From Patiria miniata (taxonomy: Eukaryota > Echinodermata > Asteroidea > Valvatida > Asterinidae), in NCBI RefSeq assembly GCF_015706575.1, contig NW_024037062.1:8862811-8926810 (forward strand): a DNA stretch of 64,000 bases, read 5' to 3'. Position numbers and translations under genes: made by a program. This document shows positions 21,258 through 32,850 of this stretch, in pieces (the stretch's first letter is position 1; every line of letters begins with the position of its first letter). The notes under the pieces were generated by a model. The model saw only the letters and a program-made list of their open reading frames with translations. It had not been told where the DNA came from and did no database searches.

Positions 21258-21518
21258 ATCATTCTATAAATTTAGGGTTCAAAGTGTGACATTTTTCCTG
21301 TCCCTGTTACCTTGGTTCTTTGTAATTTGCCATTCAAGTATCATTAAGAATGACTTCAGATATTTTTTTTTATGTATTGGGGAGGTAGTTTGCTAATGCT
21401 ATTCATAATCACTCTTGGAGGATGACTGCATTAAGGAGTGCATCAGAATTATCAAATCATAGATGTCAGATGTAACAGGGACACGAAAAAAAAGTGGACC
21501 CCAAATTTACTGAATGAT
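21258..21518. mobile_element. Foldback MITE (ATCATTCTGTAAATTT family), copy 4
   Basis: 261 bp from ATCATTCTATAAATTT to its inverse AAATTTACTGAATGAT. Contains the intact CTCTTGGAGGATGACTG site and arms CCTGTCCCTGTTACC/TGTAACAGGGACA. One of the best-preserved copies. Confidence 0.85.
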
Positions 21519-22279
21519 AGGTAAACCATGGAGCCATTATAAGGACAACATGTACATGTAACTCTCAATTGTTCCCCATAAGTTGACTGAAATACAGAAC
21601 AGCCATAACCTCAAAAAGTTTGATACAAAATTTCCTAATGAAAAACAAGTCTCTTTGTTTTGGCCCTGTTCCAAGCATGTTGCAAACCACCAGGGACCTT
21701 GCGCAAAAACATGGGATATGACTTCTTCTTCCTACGCACACAAAACTCTAGACCTCCTGCCAACAGACGCAGTTCAACATCATAAAAAAGCTGTTTATTC
21801 CAAATTTTCTTCACAACAGTTACAACAGTTTTTGATGGGTTCTCCTAAACAACACTACCGGTGATCCCTGCCAAGAATTCGGGCAGTAACATCCTTCAAA
21901 ATTGAATTTCTTTGGGCTTTGCGTCCGACCACAAAAAGAAAAATTGATCAGCATTTTTTATTTTCCAGAACTTGTGCAACATTGGTGTTTCATCTTCCGC
22001 TGCCAAAACGTGATCAGCATTTCAGAAGTTTGTTTTTCATTTATTTTAATCGGGTTCTTCCTTAGTGAAGAGAAATCCGTGGGAGATTTCTGGCTGGGGG
22101 AGTAGGAAGGAAAGAGCTTGGTCATGGTATTGATATGAACAAATTTGGAAAGGAACAAATCGGTCGGAACAAGGAGAAATTTTGGGTCTGATACTACATT
22201 GTAAAGTCAACTTTCAATCACTAATACTCACAATTCATCAATGCTTTTCAATTATAAAAGATAGGGCCTAGGTGTTTAA
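21519..22279. other. No gene seen
   Basis: A 93-codon frame at 21583-21864 has no recognisable domain. Nothing else supportable. Confidence 0.45.
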
Positions 22280-22600
22280 AGGGACTATACCTCATTTGCT
22301 CTTGCTGTAATTTTCAGAAATGGATCGATTTGGGGGTTAGTATTTTATAGCAAATATTGTTACACTGAAGTTTTGTGTTCGAGATGCTGGGAAAACCAAG
22401 AAATGCAATCGTGTTCATGTCGTCTGGTTCCCTGACCCCACTTAAGATGAAATGGAGCAATTTATACATGTAGACGTCAAAAAATTGTTTAAGTTCAGGG
22501 AACCAGTCTAGCTGGCTTGTACCCGTTCAAAATTGTGTAAATAACTGCAAACAAAATGCAGACTAACTCAATAAGGTAAATTGAGGGCAGTTATGACCAA
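22280..22600 (+). mobile_element. TPM MITE, GGTCGGCCGACC class, left half only
   Basis: Starts AGGGACTATACCTCATTTGC after TTAA (22276-22279) and follows the class consensus through TGTAATTTTCAGAAATGGAT and TCTGGTTCCCTGACCCCACT to about GCAGACTAACTCAATAAGG. The palindrome and the right half are missing. Confidence 0.7.
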
Positions 22601-23325
22601 ACCATCGCAATGTCAATGGAACCTATAGATGCTTTGCGTCATGAAAAAAGAAGATGCATTTTCAGAGTTTTCTCAAAAAATATATCTGCTGAGTTGAAAT
22701 TGCAAACGGTAAGTTCTTTAATAACCTGCTTCCGATTTAATATTGTTCTTTAAATCAGCAAAAACACAGTTTTTGCAAATTGCTTCCATTACCTATAAAA
22801 AAAACCCAAATAAACAGACTTTTGAAGAGAATTTAAACTGTGTATTGCGTAAACAAAATTTTGAAAAAAAAAAATGATGCTGACATTTTTGAGCACGAAA
22901 TGAATGGCCTCGCCAAGTACACGAGACATTGGAAAACTGTACATGCAACTTTCCTAACCGCATTATCTAGAGCCTTACTTTATCACACTGACAATTAATC
23001 CGGGCCTTGACCACTTGATAAGAAACACAAAGAACTTAATGCACTTACTATCTGGCGAGTGTCCTCATCAGTCAAACAGATAAAAAGGTTCTCGACAGGA
23101 CTAATTTGTTCGGCAGATAAAATGGACGATACGGAAAAGTCATAACGACAGGAGATCACTAATCTGATGCTTTTAGAATAAAGAAAGAAAAAAATATATG
23201 TTTGGTGTTAGTCTGGCAAAATGAGACAGAATTGGGCACAGACCATGATGGAGAAAAAAGCAAAAAAACTGAACAGTAATGAACTTTTTCTGATTTTCAA
23301 ATTTATTGATAATTGTTATGTTTAA
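22601..23325. other. No gene seen
   Basis: No supported gene or repeat recognised in this AT-rich stretch. Confidence 0.45.
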
Positions 23326-23839
23326 AGGGAAAATACAACATTTGCAAACATCAAAAAATAAAACTAACAAATCATTTTGAAATACCTTGCTGGACTGTTA
23401 GTGAATGACAGTGTAAAGCACCCTGTAAAATCATGGCACCTGGTATACTGTCATTATCAAGAAAAGTGCTATTTTTGTATCAATTTCCAACGCTGGTCGG
23501 CCGACCAGCGTTGGAAAAAACTGGCTTTTTTTCAAATACTGGCCCCAATTGACCATCGCACTTGTTTGCAATCGATTACACACCTATGAACGGGTACAAG
23601 CCAGCTAGACTGGTTCCCTGACCTTACAATTCCCCAATGTATGTAAACTGCTCTGTTTTGTCTTATATGGAGTCAGGGAACCAGACTACAGGAAAATGAT
23701 TGTTTTTCTTGGTTTTTATAGCATTTTCGAACCCAAAACCTCAAAAAAGTCAGTGTAACTATATTTGCTATATATATTTCCAACCCCCAATTCCATCCAT
23801 TTCTGAAAATTACAGCAAAAGCAAATATGTATATTCCCT
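23326..23839 (-). mobile_element. TPM MITE, GGTCGGCCGACC class, copy 2 (best palindrome)
   Basis: 514 bp, flanked by TTAA at 23322-23325 and 23840-23843. The central 34 bp (23484-23517) is a perfect palindrome: arm TTTCCAACGCTGGTCGG and its exact inverse. Blocks TGGCACCTGGTATACTGTCA and AGTCAGGGAACCAGACTAC are shared with the other copies. It lies in the opposite orientation to the copy at 15755. Confidence 0.9.
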
Positions 23840-23843
23840 TTAA

Positions 23844-24754
23844 GTATCGGTACGCATATTTTTGAAGAAATAACAAACGAATCACAGAATAACAGTGTAT
23901 TTTATAAAGAGAAACACATGTTTCATTTTCATGGATATAAAACATGAATGTTACAGGCCTTTTTCTCAGTATTTTAGTGTTTTGACATGTCCATAAATGT
24001 GAACTATAAACAGCCATAACTTGTCAATGGCATGTCCGATTGACGTGCAACAAACGGTATTCTATGTATCATTTTATTCTCTTTCCTAGTCTATGTAACT
24101 GCAAACCCTCATTTCAAATTCTGCCCAGTTCTGTATCATTTCGCCAGAACGCCTCACATATCAGGAACAATTGAAATAGCAAGGAATTTAGAAAGCAGTG
24201 CTTACAAATGTCACACCCGCTTCACAAAATTTGAAGAAATTTCACAAAATTACACATAATAGAATTTCCTGGTCTTGATTTTCAAAAAAGGAAAAGCTGC
24301 ACTCTTTAACTATTTTGAAATGGCGCCTGGGAATACAATTATGCATGTAAAATATTTTAAAAATTTAAAACAGAATTTAGCAGCTAAACAAAACTGTCCA
24401 AAAATGTTAGGAGGGTTCCATTGCGCAGTAGCACAACCATTATATTCTGGACATCACTTCTACGGAAAATATAAATTCCTAATTTTCTGTGTGTCATATT
24501 CCTAAAGATTCTTTTCACCAATTTGTCAAGATATTTTATTTTAACTACAGATACATGTAATTTGTGCTCTGGGGGTCATTAGAATCAACGTCTTATTGAA
24601 ACAAACTTCCACGATGCACTAATGAATTTGACCTTTCGGTGTTTTATTTTCACTCACACATAATAGTGTTTCTACTTTAGGCATCTGCAACCATTGTGGG
24701 AAAATGGCACTTATTTTGGGGTTGTTTTTACGCACAAACAGATCCGTATTATGC
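23844..24754. other. No gene seen
   Basis: AT-rich, no supported gene. Frames at 23673-24017 and 24275-24505 lack domains. Confidence 0.45.
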
Positions 24755-24890
24755 AAGGGCGTCGCCAGGATTTTTTCTAGAGGGGGGCAAAACATATTTT
24801 TCCCAAAAAATTCCTGTATTTCTCAACATATTCTCGATTTATCAGTTTTAGAGGGGGGCAGGGACATTTTGCCCCCCCCCCCAACTCTTA
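24755..24890 (+). mobile_element. hAT-like element fragment
   Basis: Begins CAAGGGCGTCGCCAGGATTTT and contains AGAGGGGGGCA and its repeat, then TTTTGCCCCCCCCCC. The GGGCGTCGCCAGGA start and G-rich subterminal blocks resemble animal hAT MITEs. No partner terminus or target duplication found. Confidence 0.4.
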
Positions 24891-26127
24891 AATTTACACG
24901 TACATGTATCTTTGCACGTACAGATTAAGTAATACAACAAAAATAGCATGGAAGAGTGACTAGCGGAAACAGCTAGCTGGGAAATTCCCCTACATTCCCA
25001 TTCTACACAAGCAATAATCCGTCAAAAGTTACGGAAACATAAAACTCAAACATGTTTAACAAAACTTCCTGGTGGAATTCACTCAACCACCGCCGCCATT
25101 ATCGCCAATCCTTTCTAAAGTGTCGGAAACGATTTTCAGTTCGTTTCCTTTTTGCATTTCGCTGATAACACATTTCAGAGTGGATGAAATAACACGGATG
25201 TGAAATGTAATGCAAAATTTTAGTGTCCCCATTTTCTTTTCCTGGATTAAATGTATTGATTCTGTCCCAACCCTAGCTAAAATGTTGACTGGAGTTTACT
25301 TACTTAGATATGTTTACACCAGACACAATTTGTCCCCTATAGCAGTGTGGGTGTTTATAATTGCATTTAGGGTAGTGGGCAGAGTCGTCAATTTGTCTCT
25401 GTCCTTCACGGAAAGCTTCCCCTGTGGCAAGCTGGCAGGCCAGGGTGGACAGTGGGCAACACCCTGTCCAAGAATTCAACTCCCTCATGCTCACATTTCA
25501 GCTTGTAAACAATTCATTTGTGGTCTGCATTTACAACCAATAAAATCAAGGCCTCACTAAAGGGGGATGGGGGGGGGGGGAGGGGGGGGAGGGATGGGGT
25601 GGGAAGTTCACACCCCTTCCTCATAATTTGTTTTTGTCGTCAGAGTGGTCCTGTCGGCCAAATTTCGCGTGTCGGCAAATATGCTGCAACAAAAAGCGCC
25701 ACCAATAGTGCCAAAGTTTATCCACTTTGAAAATCTCCCCCTTTCCCCCACCCCAACTATGTTGATTTTGTGGTAGCTGCATGACCAGAAAAAAACCTTG
25801 TCTGTTTTTAATGGGGGGGGGGGGGGGTAGATGAGTGTGGCCGACTTCTTCAATGTAGGTTTTGGGCTCAAAATTCTGTGACCACACACAGTTAAATTAC
25901 CGGACCTAAATGTACACGTGTACAAGCACGCCTCAACCCCCCCCCCCCCCCCCCCCGAAAAAGATTAAACCCTACCCAATCTTTTGAAGTCCTTTTCATA
26001 CGAATACAAAATCGTTGCGACAAGGAAAAGAAGAGGTTTTATTTTCTGATGAATGACAGTGTGTGTGGGAAGACTTCAAGGTGAGCTGTGATGTCATTCA
26101 CTGTGTGGTACGCAAAGCATGGAGGGG
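24891..26127. other. No gene seen; G and C homopolymer tracts
   Basis: Contains G-rich tracts at 25563-25607 and 25814-25827 and a C tract at 25938-25956. Reading frames through them are low-complexity. No supported gene. Confidence 0.5.
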
Positions 26128-26965
26128 GTACACAGGGTTCCCAGTCACTCTGGAAATCAGGGGGAAAAAAACCTCGAAAATGAGTTTCCATTTTTGTAGT
26201 TGGGGAAAAACTCAGGGAATTTGGGAGAACTGCAGACTGTGAAGGGAGCACATAGGGTTCCTAGCCACTCTGGAAATCAGGGGGAAAAACCTCAAAAATG
26301 AGTTTCCATTTTTCCAGTTGGGGAAAAACCTCTGGGAATTTGGGAGAAACACAGACTGTGAAGGGGGCACACAGGGTTCCCAATCACTCTGGAAATCAGG
26401 GGGAAAAACCTCAAAAATGAGTTTCCATTTTTCCAGTTGGGGAAAAACCTCTGGGAATTTGGGAGAAACACAGACTGTGAAGGGGGCACACAGGGTTCCC
26501 AATCACTCTGGAAATCAGGGGAAAAACCTCGAAAATGAGTTTCCATTTTTCCAGTTGGGGAAAAACTCGGGGAATTTGGGAGAAACACAGACTGTGAAGG
26601 GGGCACACAGGGTTCCCAATCACTCTGGAAATCAGGAAAAAAAACCTTGAAAATGAGTTTCCATTTTTCCAGTTGGGGAAAAACTCAGGGAATTTGGGAG
26701 AAACACAGACTAAAGGGGGTACTCGGGGTTCCCAGTCACTCTGGAAATCAGGGGGAAAACCTCAAAATCAGATTCCATTTTTCCAGTTGGGGAAAAACTT
26801 TGGGAATTTGGGAGAAACACAGACTGTAAAGAGGGCACACAGGGTTCCCAGTCACTCTGGAAATCAGGGGGAAAAACCTCAAAAATGAGTTTCCATTTTT
26901 CCAGTCAGGGAAAACTCAGGGAATTGGGGAGAAACACCAAAATCAGGGGAAAACTCTGGGAATTT
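26128..26965 (+). repeat. 116-120 bp tandem array, about seven units
   Basis: Unit contains CACAGGGTTCCCAGTCACTC, TGGAAATCAGGGGGAAAAAC, TCAAAAATGAGTTTCCATTT, TTCCAGTTGGGGAAAAAC and GGGAATTTGGGAGAAACACA. Successive units start near 26131, 26251, 26371, 26490, 26608, 26724 and 26840. Divergence is only a few percent between central units and larger at the edges, which is the usual pattern for unequal crossing-over. Overlapping frames here are repeat artefacts. I see no functional motif. Confidence 0.95.
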
Positions 26966-27119
26966 GGCAGTGACCCAGAAAGGATTTTGCCAGTTCGATG
27001 TACATACTGTACATGTATGCATCTTTTTCCTGGCCAAGTTGTGTTCATTGATTGACTGGCTGCATGTTGGCTTTTTAGAGTTAATCTTGAATATAACACA
27101 CCTCTACTGTGTATTATCA

Positions 27120-27364
27120 GGGGCCAATTTCACGGTGCTGCTAAGCACAAAAATTTGCTTAGCACAAAAGAAGTCTGGCTTTATATAAAAGCAGTTTACG
27201 AGCCAAAACTCCATGTGATGTATATTGCTCGTGATTGGTATTTGGCTGTTGTTTGCTTAGCATGAAAATCACATTGAGTTTTGGCTTGTAACCTGCTTTT
27301 ATAAGCCAGACTTTTTTTGTGCTAAGCAAATGTTTGTGCTTAGCAGCGCCGTGAAATTGGGCCC
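27120..27364. mobile_element. Foldback MITE (GGGCCCAATTTCACGG ends)
   Basis: About 245 bp. Starts GGGGCCAATTTCACGGTGCT and ends with the inverse AGCGCCGTGAAATTGGGCCC. The arms continue through GCTTAGCACAAA/TTTGTGCTAAGC and GTCTGGCTTTAT/ATAAGCCAGAC, so nearly the whole element folds back. This type of terminus is common in deuterostome genomes. Target duplication not resolved. Confidence 0.75.
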
Positions 27365-27916
27365 AGTATTTTACGAATGTACGGGTGCTTTGCTGCAACC
27401 ACCTCTTGACTTCCCAGCCACCTCGTTAAAGGGAAATATATTTCTCATGCATTCATGAACATTTCTCAGGGAAATATAAGGGAAAAACTCAGAGAATTTT
27501 GTTTTCATATAGCGCTTGGACCCTGACAGTGACACATCTGCATTGGCGCTCATGCAAAAAAGAGACCAAAATCCCGACCAAAATGGTTGGGACACTTGGA
27601 AATAACCGTAGCCCCCAGCTGATGGAGCACACATCATGCAATGAGACAACACTGAACAGGGGCCCGGCTTACAACGGTCTAAAGTACTTCACTGTATACT
27701 AATACACATCAGGGAACCTCACATTGAAGCTTTTTCAAAACGAATCAGCTATATATTTTTCAAATCTGAAATACTTTTATGTCACATCACCAATGTTACA
27801 GAGTTTTGCTAGAAATCTGCTTGAAAAAAATTAACTCTGCTAAATTTTCTGTCAAACTCTTTTGTTTTCAAAAAAAAATCTGTCAAATTTTGCCGAAATT
27901 CGGCTAAAACGGTCAC
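27365..27916. other. No gene seen
   Basis: No supported gene. A remnant resembling the GGGAAAAACTCAGAGAATTT of the upstream tandem array occurs at about 27479. Confidence 0.4.
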
Positions 27917-27990
27917 CCTGCTTGGTGGTCGAGTGGTGAGATGTCTGCACTAGTAAGCAGGAAGTCATGGTTCGAGTCCCACCGAGGTAC
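27917..27990 (+). mobile_element. tRNA-Thr-like SINE head
   Basis: tRNA-shaped sequence with A box TGGTCGAGTGG (27926-27936) and B box GGTTCGAGTCC (27969-27979). An anticodon-like stem-loop CTGCACTAGTAAGCAG places AGT, a threonine anticodon, in the loop. The acceptor and T stems pair imperfectly and no CCA or terminator follows, so this is most likely the pol III promoter head of a SINE or a tRNA pseudogene, not a working tRNA. Confidence 0.6.
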
Positions 27991-28949
27991 CGTACATGTA
28001 AGCTTGTCATGTGACAACACTCCGTATTCAGTTTATGAAAATTACTTTAGTAAATGGCATATTGAATGCGAACCTTCAAAAAGGAATTATTTTTCACATT
28101 ACCAACAGCTTTTGGACGGGACAATCAACCCCCCCCCCCTTCCAACAATCAAAGTGAGAAATTCATTCCGCCACAAGGCCATAAAGAACGGAGCGACGAC
28201 GGACAAAATTGAAATCCGAGGCTGTGCTCATCTGTCGCAAAGCCACATATCTCCGCAGGACCGCAGCCGTTGTCATGGCAATCACTAGGAAACAACAGAC
28301 TGCAGAGCCACAGAAAATCAATCAAGCTGGCGGGGGCTTTTTAAGACCGAAGTCTTGGAAAATATCAAGGGGCAGCCCTTGAAAGTATCAGATGTAAAGG
28401 CCAAAAGACGAGGCTCCTTGTTTATCCTTCTGGGCGGGAAGGAACTCGCGCTGCTCTATCACTCTCAATCTCTGTCCGATAATCAGCCCAGACTAAAGGT
28501 AAAGGACACCGGTTTACTCTTAAAAAAAAAAAACATGTATTTTTGCCAATTGAAGGAACAATACAATAAATCTGAAGCAGGTTATTATTAAAAAACTAAC
28601 CTGTCAAAAATTCAGCTCAGTAGATTTTTTTTTTGAGAAAAATGCAAAAAATGCATGTTCGTTTTTCTTGACACATAGCATACATGTAGCTTTCCGTTGA
28701 AAGTGCGAAGGTTTGGTCCTTACCATCATGAGGAAATGACGGTGATTCCTATTTTTCTAAAAAAAATGACAGCATACTAGGCGCAGTGATTCCACAGGAG
28801 GATTTCCCCATTATTTACTTACAATTAAGTAGGATATTTCAAATTTTTTGACAGTTTCATTTTTGGAAGTTCGCATAATTATGGTGTCTTGCCAGATACA
28901 TGTTCATGGAATCGCAATCAATAAATCAGTGCATTGTATCAAAGCTTAA
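27991..28949. other. No gene seen; possible degraded TPM copy at 28497-28870
   Basis: Weak superfamily hallmarks appear at 28497-28870 (AAATGACAGCATACTAGGCG, TTCCACAGGAGG), too diverged to delimit. GTTGTCATGGCAAT at 28268-28281 resembles an RFX X-box. No gene can be supported. Confidence 0.4.
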
Positions 28950-29454
28950 AGCTATAGTCCATCATTTGCAGCCATCCGAAAAAGTAACTGGCGTATTATT
29001 GTTGAAAAACATACTTGGTTGAAAGATAGTAAGGGGACTTAACTCCCTGTGAAATTATTCTTTCTGGCAAGCTGTCATTTTGAAGTAATCAACGAAAGAA
29101 GGCCTTTCCAACGGTGCGTCTTAAGACGCACCGTAGGAAAATTTAAATTATTAGTTCGTTTTGTTGTTCGGCGCAGCGCGCGCAAGCATTGGCACGACGC
29201 ACAGGCGGTTGCTATAATTTGTCGGATCAGTGCGCGACATCGCGTATAGCTGCAATTCAAAACAATTCAAAACATGATTCAGCAACTTTTGATTTGAAAT
29301 TGAGATCCTAGAATGCTGTTTTTCTCGGAATACACAGCTGAAGCTGAGCTGAAACTTCATCAGGTTAGTTGCTCAGTATCCTTCATTAGATTTTGAACAC
29401 TTTTGTTGCTTCAAACGAACAAAATGCACAAATTACAAATGATGGACTATATCT
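28950..29454. mobile_element. TPM MITE, GTCTTAAGAC class, copy 1
   Basis: 505 bp flanked by TTAA at 28946-28949 and 29455-29458. Ends AGCTATAGTCCATCATTTG and the inverse CAAATGATGGACTATATCT. The central palindrome (29105-29140) has a 24-bp perfect core (29111-29134) centred on TGCGTCTTAAGACGCA, outer stem TTTCCAACGG. The right half carries GCGCAAGCATTGGCACGACG, shared with the copy at 37569. No coding potential. Confidence 0.88.
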
Positions 29455-29509
29455 TTAAAGCTCAGCTCTACATGTGCTCTTCAACATATATTCATTTTTT
29501 TCCTCCCTA

Positions 29510-29840
29510 AAAATTTTTCAGTTTGTATGTTTTATTGTAACAGTAAAACTTATTTTTCTTTCATTTTGGACATTTTCAACTCCCTGAAAATATAATTTCA
29601 TTTTTGCTCACTCTTGCCCCCATAATGCACACACAAAAACAGGACTGAATTATTCGGCTGCAACTAATTCAAAATTTGTAAGGCAATTATTCAGTAACTA
29701 AACGCACATGGATTTTTTTTTGTTCGGTGTCTCATTCGAAAGTAAATAACTTTGATATTACTGGAAAAAAAGCAATTTAAAAACACATCTATTTTTCAGT
29801 GGTGAAACTCGAAGATAGCACGGGGAGACACCTTTAAAAT
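29510..29840. repeat. Dispersed repeat (TGTCTCATTYRAAAGTRAATAAC), copy 1
   Basis: Shares GTTTGTATGTTTTATT, GACATTTTCAACTCCCTGAAAAT, TGTCTCATTCGAAAGTAAATA and GTGAAACTCGAAGATAGCAC with copies near 32535, 38790 and 63400. No termini were identified and the class is unknown. Confidence 0.6.
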
Positions 29841-31594
29841 TTCCAAAATTATGTCATGAAAATGTCAATATTTTCTAAAATGTCCAAACTTAACAAACAA
29901 ACAGAATCATCAAAATTGGTTATACTGTCCAAAAATTAAATTTCCACCTGGGCACAACTTAGGGCCTACAACCAAACTTGTTAAACTCGGATATTTTTTT
30001 CTGTAGATTTCAGTGTAAACTTTTCCTCATCTATGTTGCAAGTTTGAACTACCAACATTTGTTGTACGTTCAGCACACAAGACAACTTGGAACAACTCAA
30101 TCAACCAGCTCATCTTGAATGCGACCAAAAGAATAAACCAAACAACCAACCAACCTTCAGAAAAACTGAATACATTTATTTTCTTGCCACACACCTTTCA
30201 TCAAGAACTTACCGAGGCAACTTAATTAATTAAAAACAAAGTCCCCAGTGGAATAAAAGTGGAAGGCCGCACACGTTTTAAACGTCTCAACCATTTTGCG
30301 TTGTGTAATTTCCATTTGCCGAGTGTTTGTGCTTGCCGCAACGCAACACTCGAGTTGGCGCTTTTCGCAGTCCCCGGAGAAACTGGCGTTTTCATCAGCA
30401 AGTCCAGTGGGGCGCGGGCAATCAATCTTTTCTTGGATGGGATTTTAATAACTACTCGGAGTGGACAGGCCAAAAAAATAGACAACTTATCACGCAAGAC
30501 ATACTCGGACAATTACATTTTGCAAAATAAAACTAAACAAGCATGAGCAACAAGAAATTACTTTTTTTTTTAATATGGTTTTTCGAGATAGATTGATTGC
30601 ATGTGACGAGGGGAAAGTTTTCACACTGCAAATTAGCAAAAGTTGCATCCATTTCAAATCCGGCAAATTTTGTTGCGGCCTTTACGTCAACTCAGTGGAA
30701 ACATACTGGACAATGTCACAGGGCACATGGTCTAGGGGATCTGTGCACCAACAAAAGGGGGCGCTTTTTTACCACTTTTGAGGGCTTCGTGGATGGGACA
30801 CAGAGCGTGTGCGTACTGTGCTGTACTGGTTTGCGCGCCAAGTAGGCAGGACTTTCTGATATGCCAAAGCTATTAGCCACAGCGTCTTCATGTAGGCGAC
30901 ATCAGCGCGCAAATACATTCAAACTGAATTTGCGATGATCCTTTTCTGGCCGTTGAAGGGGTACTTGTGCACGGAGCCCATACAGAAGTGCTTCAGCTGT
31001 AAACAACAAATTGTTGATGAAATTTCTTTTCAATGGACTCGACTAAACTGACATTCCAACCCACTCAAAAGAACAGTCCTACTACAGAGGGCAATCTAAA
31101 ATGCACCCTGAGCCGCTGACGAAATAGCAACAGGCTTCGATTCCTGAAAGTCTCCAGAAGAAAGGGTAGGGAGTTGAGAGGCAGCCGCTGAATCTCGTAC
31201 GCTATGTCAAACCCTGGTGTGAGATGGGACAGGATATGGGGAGGGGGGGGGTTCCTCCTCTCAACTCTGATACTATCATCAGGACACCCAATCTTCCCCG
31301 CAGTGTGTGAAGTCAGTCGCGCCAAATGCTCATCGCTACCGATAGATCAAGAGTCAGACAGGCAGAACGGGTAAATAAATAGCTTCTGGTGGCAGATCCA
31401 GCGGTAATTACAACTAAATGCATGATGCATGTCAACTGGTTGCCAACAAGTACATACTGTTACATGTACACCTCGCACAAAAAGAATGTAAGCAGTTTCT
31501 ACAGTCATCCTTGTTTGGACATTTCTCAGTGAACAAGAAATCTCAATTTGATACCTCACTTGTAAGAACACTGTGTAAGAAATAACAGACTACA
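29841..31594. other. No gene seen
   Basis: About 1.75 kb. Opposing frames at 30222-30546 and the frame at 31065-31325 are somewhat GC-rich but show no domain, and I cannot place splice sites, so I do not call them. Confidence 0.4.
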
Positions 31595-31751
31595 AAAGCA
31601 TGATTGTTTTTCTTGGTTTTTCCAGCATCTACAAACCCAAAAGGTCAAACAAATCAGTGTACACAATATTTGCTATAAAATACAACCCCCCCCCAAAAAA
31701 AATTCTATCCATCTTTGAAAATTACAGTAAAAGCAAATGTGTACATTCCCT
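31595..31751 (-). mobile_element. TPM MITE, GGTCGGCCGACC class, terminal fragment
   Basis: Matches one terminus of the class: TGTTTTTCTTGGTTTTTCCA, AATATTTGCTATAAAATAC and GTAAAAGCAAATGTGTACAT, ending CCCT before TTAA (31752-31755). The palindrome and the other half are absent. Confidence 0.7.
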
Positions 31752-31755
31752 TTAA

Positions 31756-32191
31756 AAGGCCCCACACGAAAACAAGAAAGAAAGGCCGAATGCGAAAATA
31801 GGATATTGGCTAATGGCCGACGGAGGATGCGTACACGAGTAAAAGGAGTGCGGGGCCCCGCATAACAAGCTTTAGAGGACAGCCCGATATAGCTCCGTCC
31901 CGATTGGCTGATGACAGAGAAGGATCCCTGGTCATTAGGCCACATTTTCCGAGGGGTGAAAACAGGCTTGGGCTGAAGTGACAAACATGAACGCAGGCTG
32001 GGGAAGCAAAACGATGATAACAGTATTTTGTTTTGAGAGCTTTTCTTGTGCAAGAACACTACAAAAAGACAAGAAAATCGGTAAGAACATAGAGAAAAAG
32101 GAATTGAAGGAATATGCTCACATGGATCTGGTTGATAATTCTAACGGAGTGGCCTTTTAAGATGCTCTACACACCCTCTTCAACATAATTA
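31756..32191. other. No gene seen
   Basis: No supported gene; the 128-codon minus frame across 31673-32059 has no domain. Confidence 0.4.
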
Positions 32192-32534
32192 AATTTTTAG
32201 CTGCGGGATAGCAGCTCAATAAAACATCGTGTCTCTCCGTTAGTCTGTTAGTTAGTAACAAACATCAGTTGACATTGCTTATTGCTCCTGCATATTTTGA
32301 TCGATTTCCACCAAACTTTGTCAAAAGTATCAGTAGCCCAGCCCCAACATGTCACATGACCAAACTGGGGTCAAAGGTCATCATGGGGTCACTGGGGTCA
32401 AAAACCTGATTTTCTTTTTTTACTCAAAACACTACTCCTTCCAGAAATTACATGGCAGAGTCACGTGACTCATGCATGAACACAAATTCGTCGGCCCGCA
32501 GCTTCCGAGATATTTCCGATCGGGCTTGTTTTTC
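32192..32534. repeat. GGGGTCAAAGGTCA-containing dispersed repeat
   Basis: Contains TAGCTGCGGGATAGCAGCTCA, CACCAAACTTTGTCAAAAGT and AACTGGGGTCAAAGGTCATCA, sequence typical of an old, widespread deuterostome repeat. It includes GGGTCAAAGGTCA (32368-32380), a direct repeat spaced by one base matching the nuclear-receptor DR1 consensus. Confidence 0.45.
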
Positions 32535-32850
32535 GCCTTTAGAATTTTCAATTTGTATGTTTTATTTAAAAGGAAAAACAACATTTGGGGGGACATTTTC
32601 AACCCTCTGAAAATACACTTTCATTTGTGTGACTTTTGCACCCATAACGCTAAAAAGATTCCCTGAAAGTCGGACCACGAGAAAAAAAAAAATCACATTT
32701 TTGTAGTGTAAATATATTCCATCACTAAACGTGGGTTGATGTTTTTGTTCAATGCCTCATTTAAAAGTGAATAACTTATTTCTAGAAAAACATCAATTTG
32801 AAAAACAACATCTATTTTTCGGGCTGAAACTCGAAAACAGCACATGAGGA
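32535..32850. repeat. Dispersed repeat (TGTCTCATTYRAAAGTRAATAAC), copy 2
   Basis: Same order of blocks as copy 1: AATTTGTATGTTTTATT, GACATTTTCAACCCTCTGAAAAT, ATGCCTCATTTAAAAGTGAAT and GCTGAAACTCGAAAACAGCAC. Confidence 0.6.

Noticed and set aside
26212-26888. Overlapping frames of 60-110 codons with repeated GNLGETQT or SLSFSP blocks
   Set aside because: They are artefacts of the 116-120 bp tandem array.
27917-27990. Functional tRNA-Thr gene
   Set aside because: The acceptor and T stems pair poorly and no pol III terminator follows at the expected distance.
30222-30546. Paired 95-96 codon frames on opposite strands
   Set aside because: No domain, no splice sites that would extend them, and chance is sufficient at this length.
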